Source of the DNA: Spirochaetae bacterium HGW-Spirochaetae-3
Lineage (GTDB): Bacteria; Spirochaetota; Spirochaetia; Treponematales; UBA12059
NCBI GenBank assembly: GCA_002839315.1
Contig: PGXV01000009.1
Location: 124,001 to 188,000, forward strand
Reading direction: 5' to 3'
DNA: 64,000 nucleotides
Below are positions 27,101 to 34,977 of the stretch, in pieces. The notes under the pieces are model-generated. The model did not search any database. It was not told the DNA's origin and saw nothing but the letters and a program-made list of their open reading frames with translations. The position numbers were made by a program, and so were the translations under genes. Position 1 is the first letter of the stretch, and each line of letters starts with the position of its first letter.

Positions 27101-28380
27101 ACAGATGCCTCTCCGGCCCCGTCGGGCCTTATATGCAGGATAGTCGTAGCGCCCCGTCCGAATCGGGCGTCCATGAAATCGGCGTATTCCTCGGCCCTGT
27201 CAACCGCGACGTAGGCCTGTATCGTACCCGCGAAGCCGCCGCCGTGCACCCTGGCCGCGCCCTTCTTGCCGATGAAGGCGGTGGACAGCTCTATGGCGAC
27301 GGCGAGCGACTGGTCCCTGCCGGCGTTCGGCGGCATCACGTTCTGGAGCAGCCTCCATGAGGAGTCGCCGGAGCGTTTGACCAGCTTCAGGTATTTCTTG
27401 ATCTTGCCGTCGCCGAGGGCCTTGGCCATGGCCTCGGCGCGTTCGTTCTCGTTGACGAAATGGATGGCCCGGAGGAGCGCGCGATCCCCGGCTGCCTCGC
27501 GTATCTCTGACGACTTTCGCATCAGCTTGTCCAGGGACAGCTTGCGGAGGCTCGGCAGGCCGAACAGCTCGGCTACGGCGCGCATCTCCGCGGGTATCGC
27601 CGCGTACGCGTCGGTCAGGTCGGCATGGCTGCCCCCGGCGTTTACCACCGCCAGCGCGTAGCCCGCCTTCTCGAAGTCGAACGGGACGCGGGACCAGCGC
27701 GGCTTTTCGGGCCGTCCGAAGTCTATCGCGGAGATGCCGCCGAGCGCGCAGGCCATCTGGTCCATCAGCCCGCAGGGCTTACCGAAATAGAGGTTCTCAG
27801 CTTCCTTGCCGACCATCGCCATCTCGGCCGGCGGCAAGCCGCCCCGGTTGTACAGCGTATTCTGTATCTGCCCGAAAAGCACCTCGACGGCCGCCGAGCT
27901 CGAGAGGCCCGAGCCGGCGGGCACGGCGGACGTCATCCGGCCGGAGAATCCGCCTATCGCGCCCCCGCGCCGCGATATGGCCGCCGCGACGCCGCGGATA
28001 AGCGCCTCGGGCTTGCCCCGCTCCGAGGGCCGCGGCTCGAGATCGCCCAGGTCGACGCGGAACGGCTCGTCCCAGCCCTCCGAGTACAGCTCGACGGTCG
28101 GCTCGTCGCGGGGCGCCACGCAGGCGAGCGCGTCGAGGTGGACGGCGGCGCAGAGCACCCTGCCGTCGTTATGGTCGGTGTGGTTGCCGCCGAGCTCGGT
28201 GCGTCCGGGACTAGACACGAAGGTCAGCTCGGGGGCGCCGAAGGACGCGAGCGTCAGCTCCGCCAGCCGTTCCCATCTAGCGACCTCCGTAGAGACGCGG
28301 GAATCGCCGTACCAGCGCGCGAGCAGCTTCCTGCCATCCCGCGAGCGGGGGAATTTGAAAAGGGCGTCTGGATCGTGCAC
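27097..28380 (-). CDS. galK: Galactokinase (GHMP kinase)
   Basis: 427 residues. Phosphorylates galactose at C1 with ATP, first step of the Leloir pathway. Motifs: GRTELGGNHTDHNDG (about 60-74), the galactokinase sugar-binding signature (here T where most have I at the ninth position); PAGSGLSSSAAVEV, the GHMP ATP loop (about 152-165); HGGGFAGT near the C-terminus. Slightly longer than E. coli GalK (382). GTG start at 28380 with AGGAGG 4 nt upstream. First gene of galK-MFS-cysE; galT and galE are not in the window. A related GHMP sugar kinase cannot be wholly excluded. Confidence 0.88.
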   Translation of the reverse strand: MHDPDALFKFPRSRDGRKLLARWYGDSRVSTEVARWERLAELTLASFGAPELTFVSSPGRTELGGNHTDHNDGRVLCAAVHLDALACVAPRDEPTVELYSEGWDEPFRVDLGDLEPRPSERGKPEALIRGVAAAISRRGGAIGGFSGRMTSAVPAGSGLSSSAAVEVLFGQIQNTLYNRGGLPPAEMAMVGKEAENLYFGKPCGLMDQMACALGGISAIDFGRPEKPRWSRVPFDFEKAGYALAVVNAGGSHADLTDAYAAIPAEMRAVAELFGLPSLRKLSLDKLMRKSSEIREAAGDRALLRAIHFVNENERAEAMAKALGDGKIKKYLKLVKRSGDSSWRLLQNVMPPNAGRDQSLAVAIELSTAFIGKKGAARVHGGGFAGTIQAYVAVDRAEEYADFMDARFGRGATTILHIRPDGAGEASV

Positions 28381-28464
28381 GGTTCCTCCTGGGACGCGGC
28401 GCGCGGCGCGCGAAGTCGATGAACGATAGCACGGTTTCGTCCCTTGGGAAAGCGATGCGGACGC

Positions 28465-28497
28465 GGAGAGGGCCGCCCCCGCGGGACGGCCCTCTCC
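28465..28497. terminator. Hairpin between the small gene and galK
   Basis: Perfect 11-bp stem GGAGAGGGCCG/CGGCCCTCTCC. There is no U tract on the minus strand, so terminator function for the small minus-strand gene is only probable. Confidence 0.5.
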
Positions 28498-28528
28498 GTA
28501 TCGACTTTATCTATCAGGCGTTGCGGCT

Positions 28529-28723
28529 CTAGGCGGACTGCTCGTATATGTACCCGGTTCTCATGCAGGTCTCGAACAGTTCGCGAGTCATGAACTCCTC
28601 GCTGACGTCGTCCCAGTCGTCCCGATGCCTGACGATGCGTACGACGTACCCGTCCTCGATCTCGCTCATCAGCTCCAGCATCGAGGGCGTCCGATCCGTG
28701 CTCTTTATTGAAAAGGTCTTCAT
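28529..28723 (-). CDS. Small acidic protein, unknown
   Basis: 64 residues: MKTFSIKSTDRTPSMLELMS, then EIEDGYVVRIVRHRDDWDD and SEEFMTRELFETCMRTGYIY. Strong ribosome site (GGAGG 6 nt before the ATG) and low gene overlap support a real gene. One likely beta strand pair and an acidic helix; no family recognised. It is a single gene with a hairpin downstream. Confidence 0.7.
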   Translation of the reverse strand: MKTFSIKSTDRTPSMLELMSEIEDGYVVRIVRHRDDWDDVSEEFMTRELFETCMRTGYIYEQSA

Positions 28724-28921
28724 CGTGATCCTCCGATCGACGCGCTAGCGTCCATGACTATAGTTTCGGCGTTTCCCGGCGAGGGTTTAGGCTTTGTTGC
28801 CCCGCGCGCACTGGACTATCGCGGCCGCGACGCAGTATAGTCTCCGTATTCCGCGGGACCGGCTCCCCATCGTCGATTCGTTTCCCGCGGGTCCATACGT
28901 CCCCTACTATTAAGGATACCG

Positions 28922-30784
28922 ATGCCTTCTCCTACCTTCGCCGACTTCGGCTTCTCCGCGCCCGTGCTCGAGGCGCTAACCAAAAAGGGCTTCGAAGAGC
29001 CCACGCCCATCCAGGCGCTCGCCATCCCGCTCCTGCTCCATGGCACGGCGCACCTCGTCGCCCGCGCGCGCACCGGCACCGGCAAGACCGCCGCGTTCGG
29101 CCTGCCGCTCGTAGAGAAGCTGTCGACGCCGGGTCCCAAGGTCCGCGCGCTGATACTCGTGCCGACGCGCGAGCTGGCCGTCCAGGTCGCCGGCGAGATA
29201 TCCAGCTTCGCGCCGGGCCCGACGCCGCGCATCGCGACGGTCTACGGCGGCGCGTCGATGGGCGAGCAGCTCCGTCGGCTGTCGCGCGGCGTCGATATCG
29301 TCGTCGGCACGCCCGGCCGCGTCATCGACCATATCGACCGCAAGACCCTCGACCTGTCCGGGCTGGAATGGCTCATCCTCGACGAGGGCGACGAGATGCT
29401 CGACATGGGCTTCATCGAGGATATCGAGAAGGTCATGGACGCCGCCAATCCCGACCGGCGCGTCGTGCTCTTCTCGGCGACCATGCCGTACGCCATAACG
29501 CGCATCGCCCGCGAGCGGCTCGGCACCTTCGAGACCGTCGAGGACACGACCAATCCGGTGCAGGCCGGGCTGACCGACCAGATATGGCTGGAAGTCCGCG
29601 AGCGGGACAAGCTCGAGGCCCTGTGCCGCATCGTCGACGCGGAGGACGAGTTCTACGGGCTCGTGTTCTGCCACACCAAGATAGAGACCGACGCCGTGGC
29701 GCGCGCGCTGTCCGAGCGCGGCTACGCCGCCGAGGCGCTGCACGGCGACGTGTCCCAGGACATGCGCGAGCGCACGCTCGGCCGTTTCCGCGAGAAGAAG
29801 ACGCTCGTCCTCGTGGCGACCGACGTCGCCGCGCGCGGCATAGACGTCGAGCGCCTGACCCACGTCGTCAACTTCAACCTGCCGTTCGATCCGGAATCGT
29901 ATACGCACCGCATCGGCCGTACCGGCCGCGCCGGCAACAAGGGCACGGCGATCACCTTCGTGACGCCCGAGGAGTACCGCCGCCTGTTCGCTCTCAGGCG
30001 CGCGTCGGGCGACGGCCTGCACAAGGGCACCGTGCCCTCCGTCTCCGACGTCATAGACGCCAAGCGTTCCCGCATCATAGCCAAGGCCTCTGAGGCGGCG
30101 CGCGAGGTGCTCGGGTTGGAGCTCCCGTCGCACGTCGACGAGAGCGAGGCTCAAGAGGAAGGATCGACCGAAACCGGCGGATCGTCCGCTGACGAGGCGC
30201 CCGAGAACGAGGCGCCCGAGGGCGATGAGCCCAAAGCCCGGTCGAAACCGAAGGCCGTAAAGAAACCGAATCCCAACGTCGCGGCGTTCTACGCGCTGGC
30301 CGACGAGCTGCTGGTATCGTTGCCTCCCCGGGAAGCGCTCGCGTCGCTGGCCGCCGCCGCGTATTCGGGCGACCTCGATCCCAGCCGCTACGGCGAGGTG
30401 CGCGACGTGTCCGTGGATACGGCCGCCACCGCCCGGCTCTACGTCGGGATAGGCAAGCAGGACGGCGCCTGGCCCAAGGACGTCGCCGCGGTCGTCAAGC
30501 GCCTGACGGGGCTTCCCGACCGGCTCATCGACGACGTCGAGGTCCTAGAGCGCTTCTCGTTCGCCAGCGTGCCGTTCGAGGCGGCGGAGAAGGCGATAGC
30601 CGAGGCCAGGAAGCAGCGGGGCGCGCCGCCGGTGCGCATAGCGACGCCCAAGGGCGGCCCCGGCGGTCCCAAGCGATCGTACGGGCCCAAGGGCGGCTAC
30701 GACAAGCCCCGTCCGTACCGCCCCCGCGGCGTAGGCCTCGGCGATTCCGGCAAGCCGTACCGAAAGCCGCGCCCGGCGAAGTAG
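28922..30784 (+). CDS. DEAD-box RNA helicase with DbpA-type RNA-binding domain
   Basis: 620 residues. ATP-dependent RNA unwinding, likely in ribosome assembly or RNA decay. Motifs: Q motif PTPIQ, motif I ARTGTGKT (about 48), PTRELAVQ, motif II reading LDEGDE (about 154) instead of DEAD, motif III SAT, motif VI HRIGRTGRAG (about 331). An acidic low-complexity linker (about 405-440) is followed by a helical region, a DbpA-like RRM (about 500-575, TARLYVGIGKQDG) and a basic Gly/Pro/Arg tail. The second Glu and Asp of the Walker B box are kept, so ATPase is likely intact. AAGGA before the ATG. Confidence 0.9.
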   Translation: MPSPTFADFGFSAPVLEALTKKGFEEPTPIQALAIPLLLHGTAHLVARARTGTGKTAAFGLPLVEKLSTPGPKVRALILVPTRELAVQVAGEISSFAPGPTPRIATVYGGASMGEQLRRLSRGVDIVVGTPGRVIDHIDRKTLDLSGLEWLILDEGDEMLDMGFIEDIEKVMDAANPDRRVVLFSATMPYAITRIARERLGTFETVEDTTNPVQAGLTDQIWLEVRERDKLEALCRIVDAEDEFYGLVFCHTKIETDAVARALSERGYAAEALHGDVSQDMRERTLGRFREKKTLVLVATDVAARGIDVERLTHVVNFNLPFDPESYTHRIGRTGRAGNKGTAITFVTPEEYRRLFALRRASGDGLHKGTVPSVSDVIDAKRSRIIAKASEAAREVLGLELPSHVDESEAQEEGSTETGGSSADEAPENEAPEGDEPKARSKPKAVKKPNPNVAAFYALADELLVSLPPREALASLAAAAYSGDLDPSRYGEVRDVSVDTAATARLYVGIGKQDGAWPKDVAAVVKRLTGLPDRLIDDVEVLERFSFASVPFEAAEKAIAEARKQRGAPPVRIATPKGGPGGPKRSYGPKGGYDKPRPYRPRGVGLGDSGKPYRKPRPAK

Positions 30785-30822
30785 GATCGAGCCGAGCCGA
30801 GCCGTGCGGGCTCGGCCTGGGC

Positions 30823-31629
30823 CTAGGCCAGGGCGAGCGCCTTGTCCATGGTGGCCTGGAGCGTCTTGCGGATGAAGGCGCGAAGCTTGATCCGCTTGTC
30901 GTCGTTGACGCTCGCCGGTTCGAACATCAGCACGGATATCGACCCTACGCCCTGCACCTCGGTGTTGCCGACGACGACGCCGTTGACGATGACGCGGACG
31001 CCCTTGAGGTTGAGCTGCAGGTCCTTGAGCCTGGAGCCCGCCTTGGGCGTCGCGCACCCGACGAAGACGGCCGACAGGCCCACGGAGCTCAGGTCCCGTA
31101 TCCAGCCGCGCAGTACGCCCTCGTCGGTCGCGCAGCTGAAATCGGTGGCGTCGGGGGGGCAGGCCGCGCGTACGTACCGCCTGCGCCCGCGGGCCTCGTT
31201 GGCCTCCAGCATGCGCAGCAGTATCTCCGTCGTCTTGGCGGCGCCTATCTTGACCACGATGAATCCGCATTCTATGCCGAGGTCCATCAGGTAGTAGCCG
31301 CGCTTGTCCTCGTCGTCAAGCATCGTGATGACGCCGAACGCCGCGGCCCTCGAAGCCTCGTCGTCGCGGATCGACTTGACCCACGCGCGCCAGACGTTCT
31401 CGTCGTCGCCCTCGTCTATGTTGACGAAGGTCAGGCACTCCGGCTCCTTGCGCAGGAACCGGGCCAGCTTCGCGTGGTCGCGCGTGGCGTATACCTCGAA
31501 CTCGGCCTCGGCCAAGGCCGTCGCGACCTCGCCTATTACCGGCGGCGGATTGAGGAAGAATACTTTTTTGCCGAACGCGCTCTTCCCGAGCCCCGTTGGG
31601 GCGGCGGCCCGGCCGGATTCGTTTTCCAT
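30823..31629 (-). CDS. PilZ-domain protein with receiver-like N-terminus
   Basis: 268 residues. The first 125 residues look like a degenerate response-regulator fold (KVFFLNPPPVIGEVATALAE..., alternating strands and helices) without a clear phospho-acceptor set. The C-terminal part (about 145-265) is a PilZ domain: basic RGRRRYVRA followed by DLSSVGLS, the RxxxR and (D/N)xSxxG c-di-GMP contacts. It would sense c-di-GMP made or broken by the three enzymes elsewhere in this window. Start chosen at the ATG at 31629; a longer frame to 31665 adds 12 residues without a ribosome site. Confidence 0.75.
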   Translation of the reverse strand: MENESGRAAAPTGLGKSAFGKKVFFLNPPPVIGEVATALAEAEFEVYATRDHAKLARFLRKEPECLTFVNIDEGDDENVWRAWVKSIRDDEASRAAAFGVITMLDDEDKRGYYLMDLGIECGFIVVKIGAAKTTEILLRMLEANEARGRRRYVRAACPPDATDFSCATDEGVLRGWIRDLSSVGLSAVFVGCATPKAGSRLKDLQLNLKGVRVIVNGVVVGNTEVQGVGSISVLMFEPASVNDDKRIKLRAFIRKTLQATMDKALALA

Positions 31630-31680
31630 GGGACAAAGAGTATCGCCGCGCGGGACGAAGCGCAAGCGTCGCCCGAGCGC

Positions 31681-32199
31681 CTAATCCAGCCGGCGGTACC
31701 CTCGCGCCTCGCGCGCCAGCCTGACGTACTCGCGCGCGTTCGCGAGGTTGTGCTCGTATTCCTCGTCGCTTACCTCGCGCACGAGCCGGGCCGGGCTGCC
31801 CATGATCATCGACCTGGCAGGGAATCGCTTGCCCTGGGTGACGAGCGACCCCGCGCCGACGATGGAGCCGGGGCCGATCTCCGAGCCGTTCAGCAGTACG
31901 GCGCCCATGCCTATGAGGCAATCGTCGCCGACGACGCAGCCGTGCAGTATCGCGCGGTGCCCCACCGTGACGTTGTCGCCGACGATGCAGGGGACGTCGA
32001 CGTTAACGTGCACGACCGTACCGTCCTGCAGGTTCGACCCCGCCCCTATCCTGACCTCGGCGATGTCGGCGCGTACGGTCACGCCGAACCAGACCGACGA
32101 GCCCTCGCCAATGACGGCGTCGCCGGCGACCTCCGCGTTCCACGCGACGAACGCGTCCGGGGCCACGACCGGCTCCGCGTCGCCGATAGCGTGTATCAT
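31681..32199 (-). CDS. Gamma carbonic anhydrase-like hexapeptide protein
   Basis: 172 residues of left-handed beta-helix repeats. Conserved zinc-ligand positions are present: NLQDGTVVHVNV (first His) and VTVGHRAILHGC (second and third His). The family includes true gamma carbonic anhydrases and homologues (YrdA, PaaY, CaiE) of thioesterase or unknown activity; the short form here is YrdA-like. The PilZ gene starts about 50 bp downstream on the same strand. Ends with a charged C-terminal helix typical of the family. Confidence 0.88.
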   Translation of the reverse strand: MIHAIGDAEPVVAPDAFVAWNAEVAGDAVIGEGSSVWFGVTVRADIAEVRIGAGSNLQDGTVVHVNVDVPCIVGDNVTVGHRAILHGCVVGDDCLIGMGAVLLNGSEIGPGSIVGAGSLVTQGKRFPARSMIMGSPARLVREVSDEEYEHNLANAREYVRLAREARGYRRLD

Positions 32200-32380
32200 G
32201 AGTCCCTCCTCGCCTCCGGGAGGCGTACCTCCCCGGGCGCTCCAGTATCGCCGCCGTGGCGAACCTTGTCAAAACCCGCGAATTCCGGGATTATCGCGCT
32301 ATGCAAAGAAAAAAAATCTTTTAGGCTACGCATCGACGCCATACGGTCGATAGGATATACTAGGTGCTTAAGGAGAATCG

Positions 32381-33610
32381 ATGTTGTCCGAGGCGAGCGA
32401 AGTACAGCAGATTATCCAGATCGACTCCGAGCTGAACAAGATACGCGACTACGACATCCTGCTCGAGCGCGTCCTCCTGGAGGCGAGGCGGGTCGTCCAC
32501 GCCGACGCCGGTTCCATCTACGTTAAAGAGGGCGACGTCATATCGATCAAATTCGCCCATAACGACACCAAGCAGAAGAGCCTGCCCCCGGGCGAGAAGC
32601 AGGCGTATCCGCACTTCAGCATCCCGATAAACGACCAGAGCATCTCCGGCTACGTCGCGATGACCGGCGAGCTCCTGAACATCCCGGACGTCTACAACCT
32701 GCCCGAGGGGTTGCCGTTCAGCTACGCCACCGCGTACGACGCCAAGGTCAACTACAAGACGACGTCGATGCTCACCGTACCGCTCAAGAGCCAGAACAAC
32801 GTGGTCCTCGGCGTCATCCAGATCATCAACGCGATGGGGCCCGACGGCGAGGTCGAGGCCTTCACGAAGCAGGACGAGTCGCTCGTCACCCATTTCGCCG
32901 CCAACGCCACGGTCGCCCTGCAGCGGGCGTACATGACCCGCGCGATGATCATACGCATGATACGCATGGCCGAGCTGCGCGATCCCAAGGAGACCGGCGC
33001 CCACGTCAACCGCGTAGCCGGCTACGCCGTCGAGATATACGAACGCTGGGCGTACAAGCACGGCGTCGAGAAGGACGAGCTGGACAAGAACAAGGACCTC
33101 CTCAAGCTGGCCGCGATGCTCCACGACGTGGGCAAGGTGGCCATCAGCGACTTGATACTCAAGAAGCCCGCCAGGTTCACGCCGGAAGAGTACGTCATCA
33201 TGCAGACGCATACCTGCTCCGGCGCGCGGCTCTTCGACGACCCCCAGTCCGACTTCGATACCATAGCCGCCGAGGTCTCGCTGACCCACCACGAGAACTG
33301 GGACGGCACCGGCTATCCCGGCTGGGTAGACCCGGTATCGGGCGAGGTGCTGCGGAAGGACGCGGAGGGCAGGCCGGTCAAGCGCAAGGGCGGCGAGATA
33401 CCCCTGTGGGGCCGCATCGTCGCGATAGCCGACGTCTACGACGCGCTTATGTCGCGTCGCGTCTACAAGGAAGCCTGGGACGAGGACGCCGTGCTCGCCG
33501 AGATACGCTCCTGCTCCGGCACTAAATTCGACCCTGAGCTGATCGAGGCGTTCTTCGACGTGCTGCCGCGCATACACGATATACGCGAGCGCCACCCTGA
33601 CGAGGAATAG
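32381..33610 (+). CDS. GAF-HD-GYP phosphodiesterase
   Basis: 409 residues, cytoplasmic. GAF domain at about 20-185 (HADAGSIYVKEGD, LTVPLKSQNNVVLGVIQIIN), then HD-GYP at about 190-400 with MLHDVGKVAISD (about 245) and HHENWDGTGYPGW (about 303). The GAF part binds a small ligand or senses redox; the HD-GYP part would hydrolyse c-di-GMP. An insert between GYP and the next helix (DPVSGEVLRKDAEGRPVKRK) is longer than in the membrane HD-GYP protein of this window. AAGGAG precedes the ATG and TATACT lies nearby upstream. Single gene. Confidence 0.9.
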   Translation: MLSEASEVQQIIQIDSELNKIRDYDILLERVLLEARRVVHADAGSIYVKEGDVISIKFAHNDTKQKSLPPGEKQAYPHFSIPINDQSISGYVAMTGELLNIPDVYNLPEGLPFSYATAYDAKVNYKTTSMLTVPLKSQNNVVLGVIQIINAMGPDGEVEAFTKQDESLVTHFAANATVALQRAYMTRAMIIRMIRMAELRDPKETGAHVNRVAGYAVEIYERWAYKHGVEKDELDKNKDLLKLAAMLHDVGKVAISDLILKKPARFTPEEYVIMQTHTCSGARLFDDPQSDFDTIAAEVSLTHHENWDGTGYPGWVDPVSGEVLRKDAEGRPVKRKGGEIPLWGRIVAIADVYDALMSRRVYKEAWDEDAVLAEIRSCSGTKFDPELIEAFFDVLPRIHDIRERHPDEE

Positions 33611-33629
33611 TCGCGCCCTTCGGGCACGG

Positions 33630-33731
33630 CGCGCCAGTAGGCACGTCGCGCCGGTAGGCACGTCGCGCCGGTAGGCACGTCGCGCTAGTAAGCACGTCGC
33701 GCTAGTAAGCACGTCGCGCTAGTAAGCGCGG
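33630..33731. repeat. Six tandem copies of a 17-bp repeat
   Basis: Units of CGCGCC(A/G)GTAGGCACGT in the first three copies and CGCGCTAGTAAGCACGT in the next, the last ending GCGCGG. Each unit can form a tiny stem (GCGCC/GGCaC). Fills the convergent spacer between the GAF-HD-GYP gene and the permease gene. Confidence 0.85.
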
Positions 33732-33740
33732 TCGCCTCGG

Positions 33741-34871
33741 CTACTCCGGGAGCCCGCCGTCTTCGTCGTCCGGCGCCCGCCGCCTTGCCTTGCCGTACAG
33801 CTTCCCGAAGATATCGACGCTCGAGAAGAACATGACGATGAGGATAGGGCCCAGGATCAACCCGTTTACCCCGAACGCCTCTATGCCGCCTATTATCGAG
33901 ATGAAGATAAGCAGGGGGTGTAGCTTTATGCGCGAGTGGAGCAGCAGCGGCCGTACGAAGTTATCCAGGCTGGATATGAGGACGGCGCAGAGCGCGAACA
34001 AGAGGACGGCCTGCGCCAACGGCCCGGTGGCCAGGCGCAGCAGCACGACCGGGAACCAGACGATGCTGGCGCCGGCTATGGGCACGATGCTAGCCACGGC
34101 GCACATGAGCGCCAGCGGGATAGGGGCCGGGACGCGCATGATAGAGAACACGATGAACGCCATCACCCCCTGGAACGCGGCCATGAGCGCGTAGCCTATG
34201 ACGAGGTCCCTGCCGGTATCCCTGAACTTGCGCATGAAGCCGACCGTGTACGCGTTGCGCAGCGGTATCGCGTCCATGAGCATCAGCATCAGCTCCTTGC
34301 CGTCTACGTACAGGAAGAACAGCACGAACGCGAAGAACGCCAGCTGCAGCGCTAGCCCGGCGACGTTGCGGATGGCGCCGGCCGACAGGCTTATGATCCG
34401 CTCGGCGTAGCCTCCGAGCAGCGACGACGCCTGTCCGGCCAGGTCGACGCCCCCCGCGTCGATCGCGCCCCCCGATATCTCGGAGAGCCTCGCCGCCATG
34501 CGCGCCGCGCCGTCGCCCCGGAAGAAGCGCTCGCCCTGGGCCAGCAGGTCCATGGCGACGCGGAACAGCTCCTTGAGCTGGCCTATCATGGCCAGGGACA
34601 GCAGCGCGACCGGCAGGACGATCAGCGCCATCGAGCCCACGGCGAAGCCGGCCGCCAGCAGCGAGCGCGCCTTCCTGCCGCGCGGCCCGCCGCCCTTGCG
34701 CGTCGCGGCCATACGGTACAGCGGTTGCGTCAGCCCGTATACGACGCTGGCCCACAGCAGGATAGAGAAGAACGGCCTGACCAGCACGGCTATCATCGCG
34801 AAGAGCGCCGCGAACAGCGCGAGGAAGAGTATTCGCTGGACCTTGATCCCCTCGGAGTTTTCCTTGACCAT
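33741..34871 (-). CDS. AI-2E family (PerM-like) membrane protein
   Basis: 376 residues with about eight membrane helices, including the long early helices (ILFLALFAALFAMIAVLVRP) and the late conserved block (GGIEAFGVNGLILGPI, near residue 335). The AI-2E family includes TqsA-like exporters and sodium/proton antiporters; no specific function can be assigned. Start set at 34871 (GGGGG 7 nt upstream); a GTG at 34898 is an alternative. The 3' end meets the tandem repeat. C-terminus is basic then acidic. Confidence 0.8.
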   Translation of the reverse strand: MVKENSEGIKVQRILFLALFAALFAMIAVLVRPFFSILLWASVVYGLTQPLYRMAATRKGGGPRGRKARSLLAAGFAVGSMALIVLPVALLSLAMIGQLKELFRVAMDLLAQGERFFRGDGAARMAARLSEISGGAIDAGGVDLAGQASSLLGGYAERIISLSAGAIRNVAGLALQLAFFAFVLFFLYVDGKELMLMLMDAIPLRNAYTVGFMRKFRDTGRDLVIGYALMAAFQGVMAFIVFSIMRVPAPIPLALMCAVASIVPIAGASIVWFPVVLLRLATGPLAQAVLLFALCAVLISSLDNFVRPLLLHSRIKLHPLLIFISIIGGIEAFGVNGLILGPILIVMFFSSVDIFGKLYGKARRRAPDDEDGGLPE

Positions 34872-34938
34872 CGATATGCCCCCGGTCGACTCTAGCACGA
34901 CTAGCCCCGCCGCGCCATGTTACCGGCGCGACGCGCCA

Positions 34939-34968
34939 TTGACCGACGGCGGGCGTAATTATTACTAT
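34939..34968 (+). promoter_or_regulatory. alaS promoter, leaderless
   Basis: TTGACC (34939-34944), 18-nt spacer, TACTAT (34963-34968). The ATG follows after 9 nt with no ribosome site. Confidence 0.55.
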
Positions 34969-34977
34969 CGTCCCACT

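Noticed and set aside
33360-33712. Minus-strand frame through the 17-bp tandem repeats
   Set aside because: Repetitive peptide from repeat DNA, opposite the GAF-HD-GYP gene.
33630-33731. CRISPR array
   Set aside because: Repeats are contiguous 17-mers without spacers, and no cas genes are present; the same holds for the 200-bp repeats.
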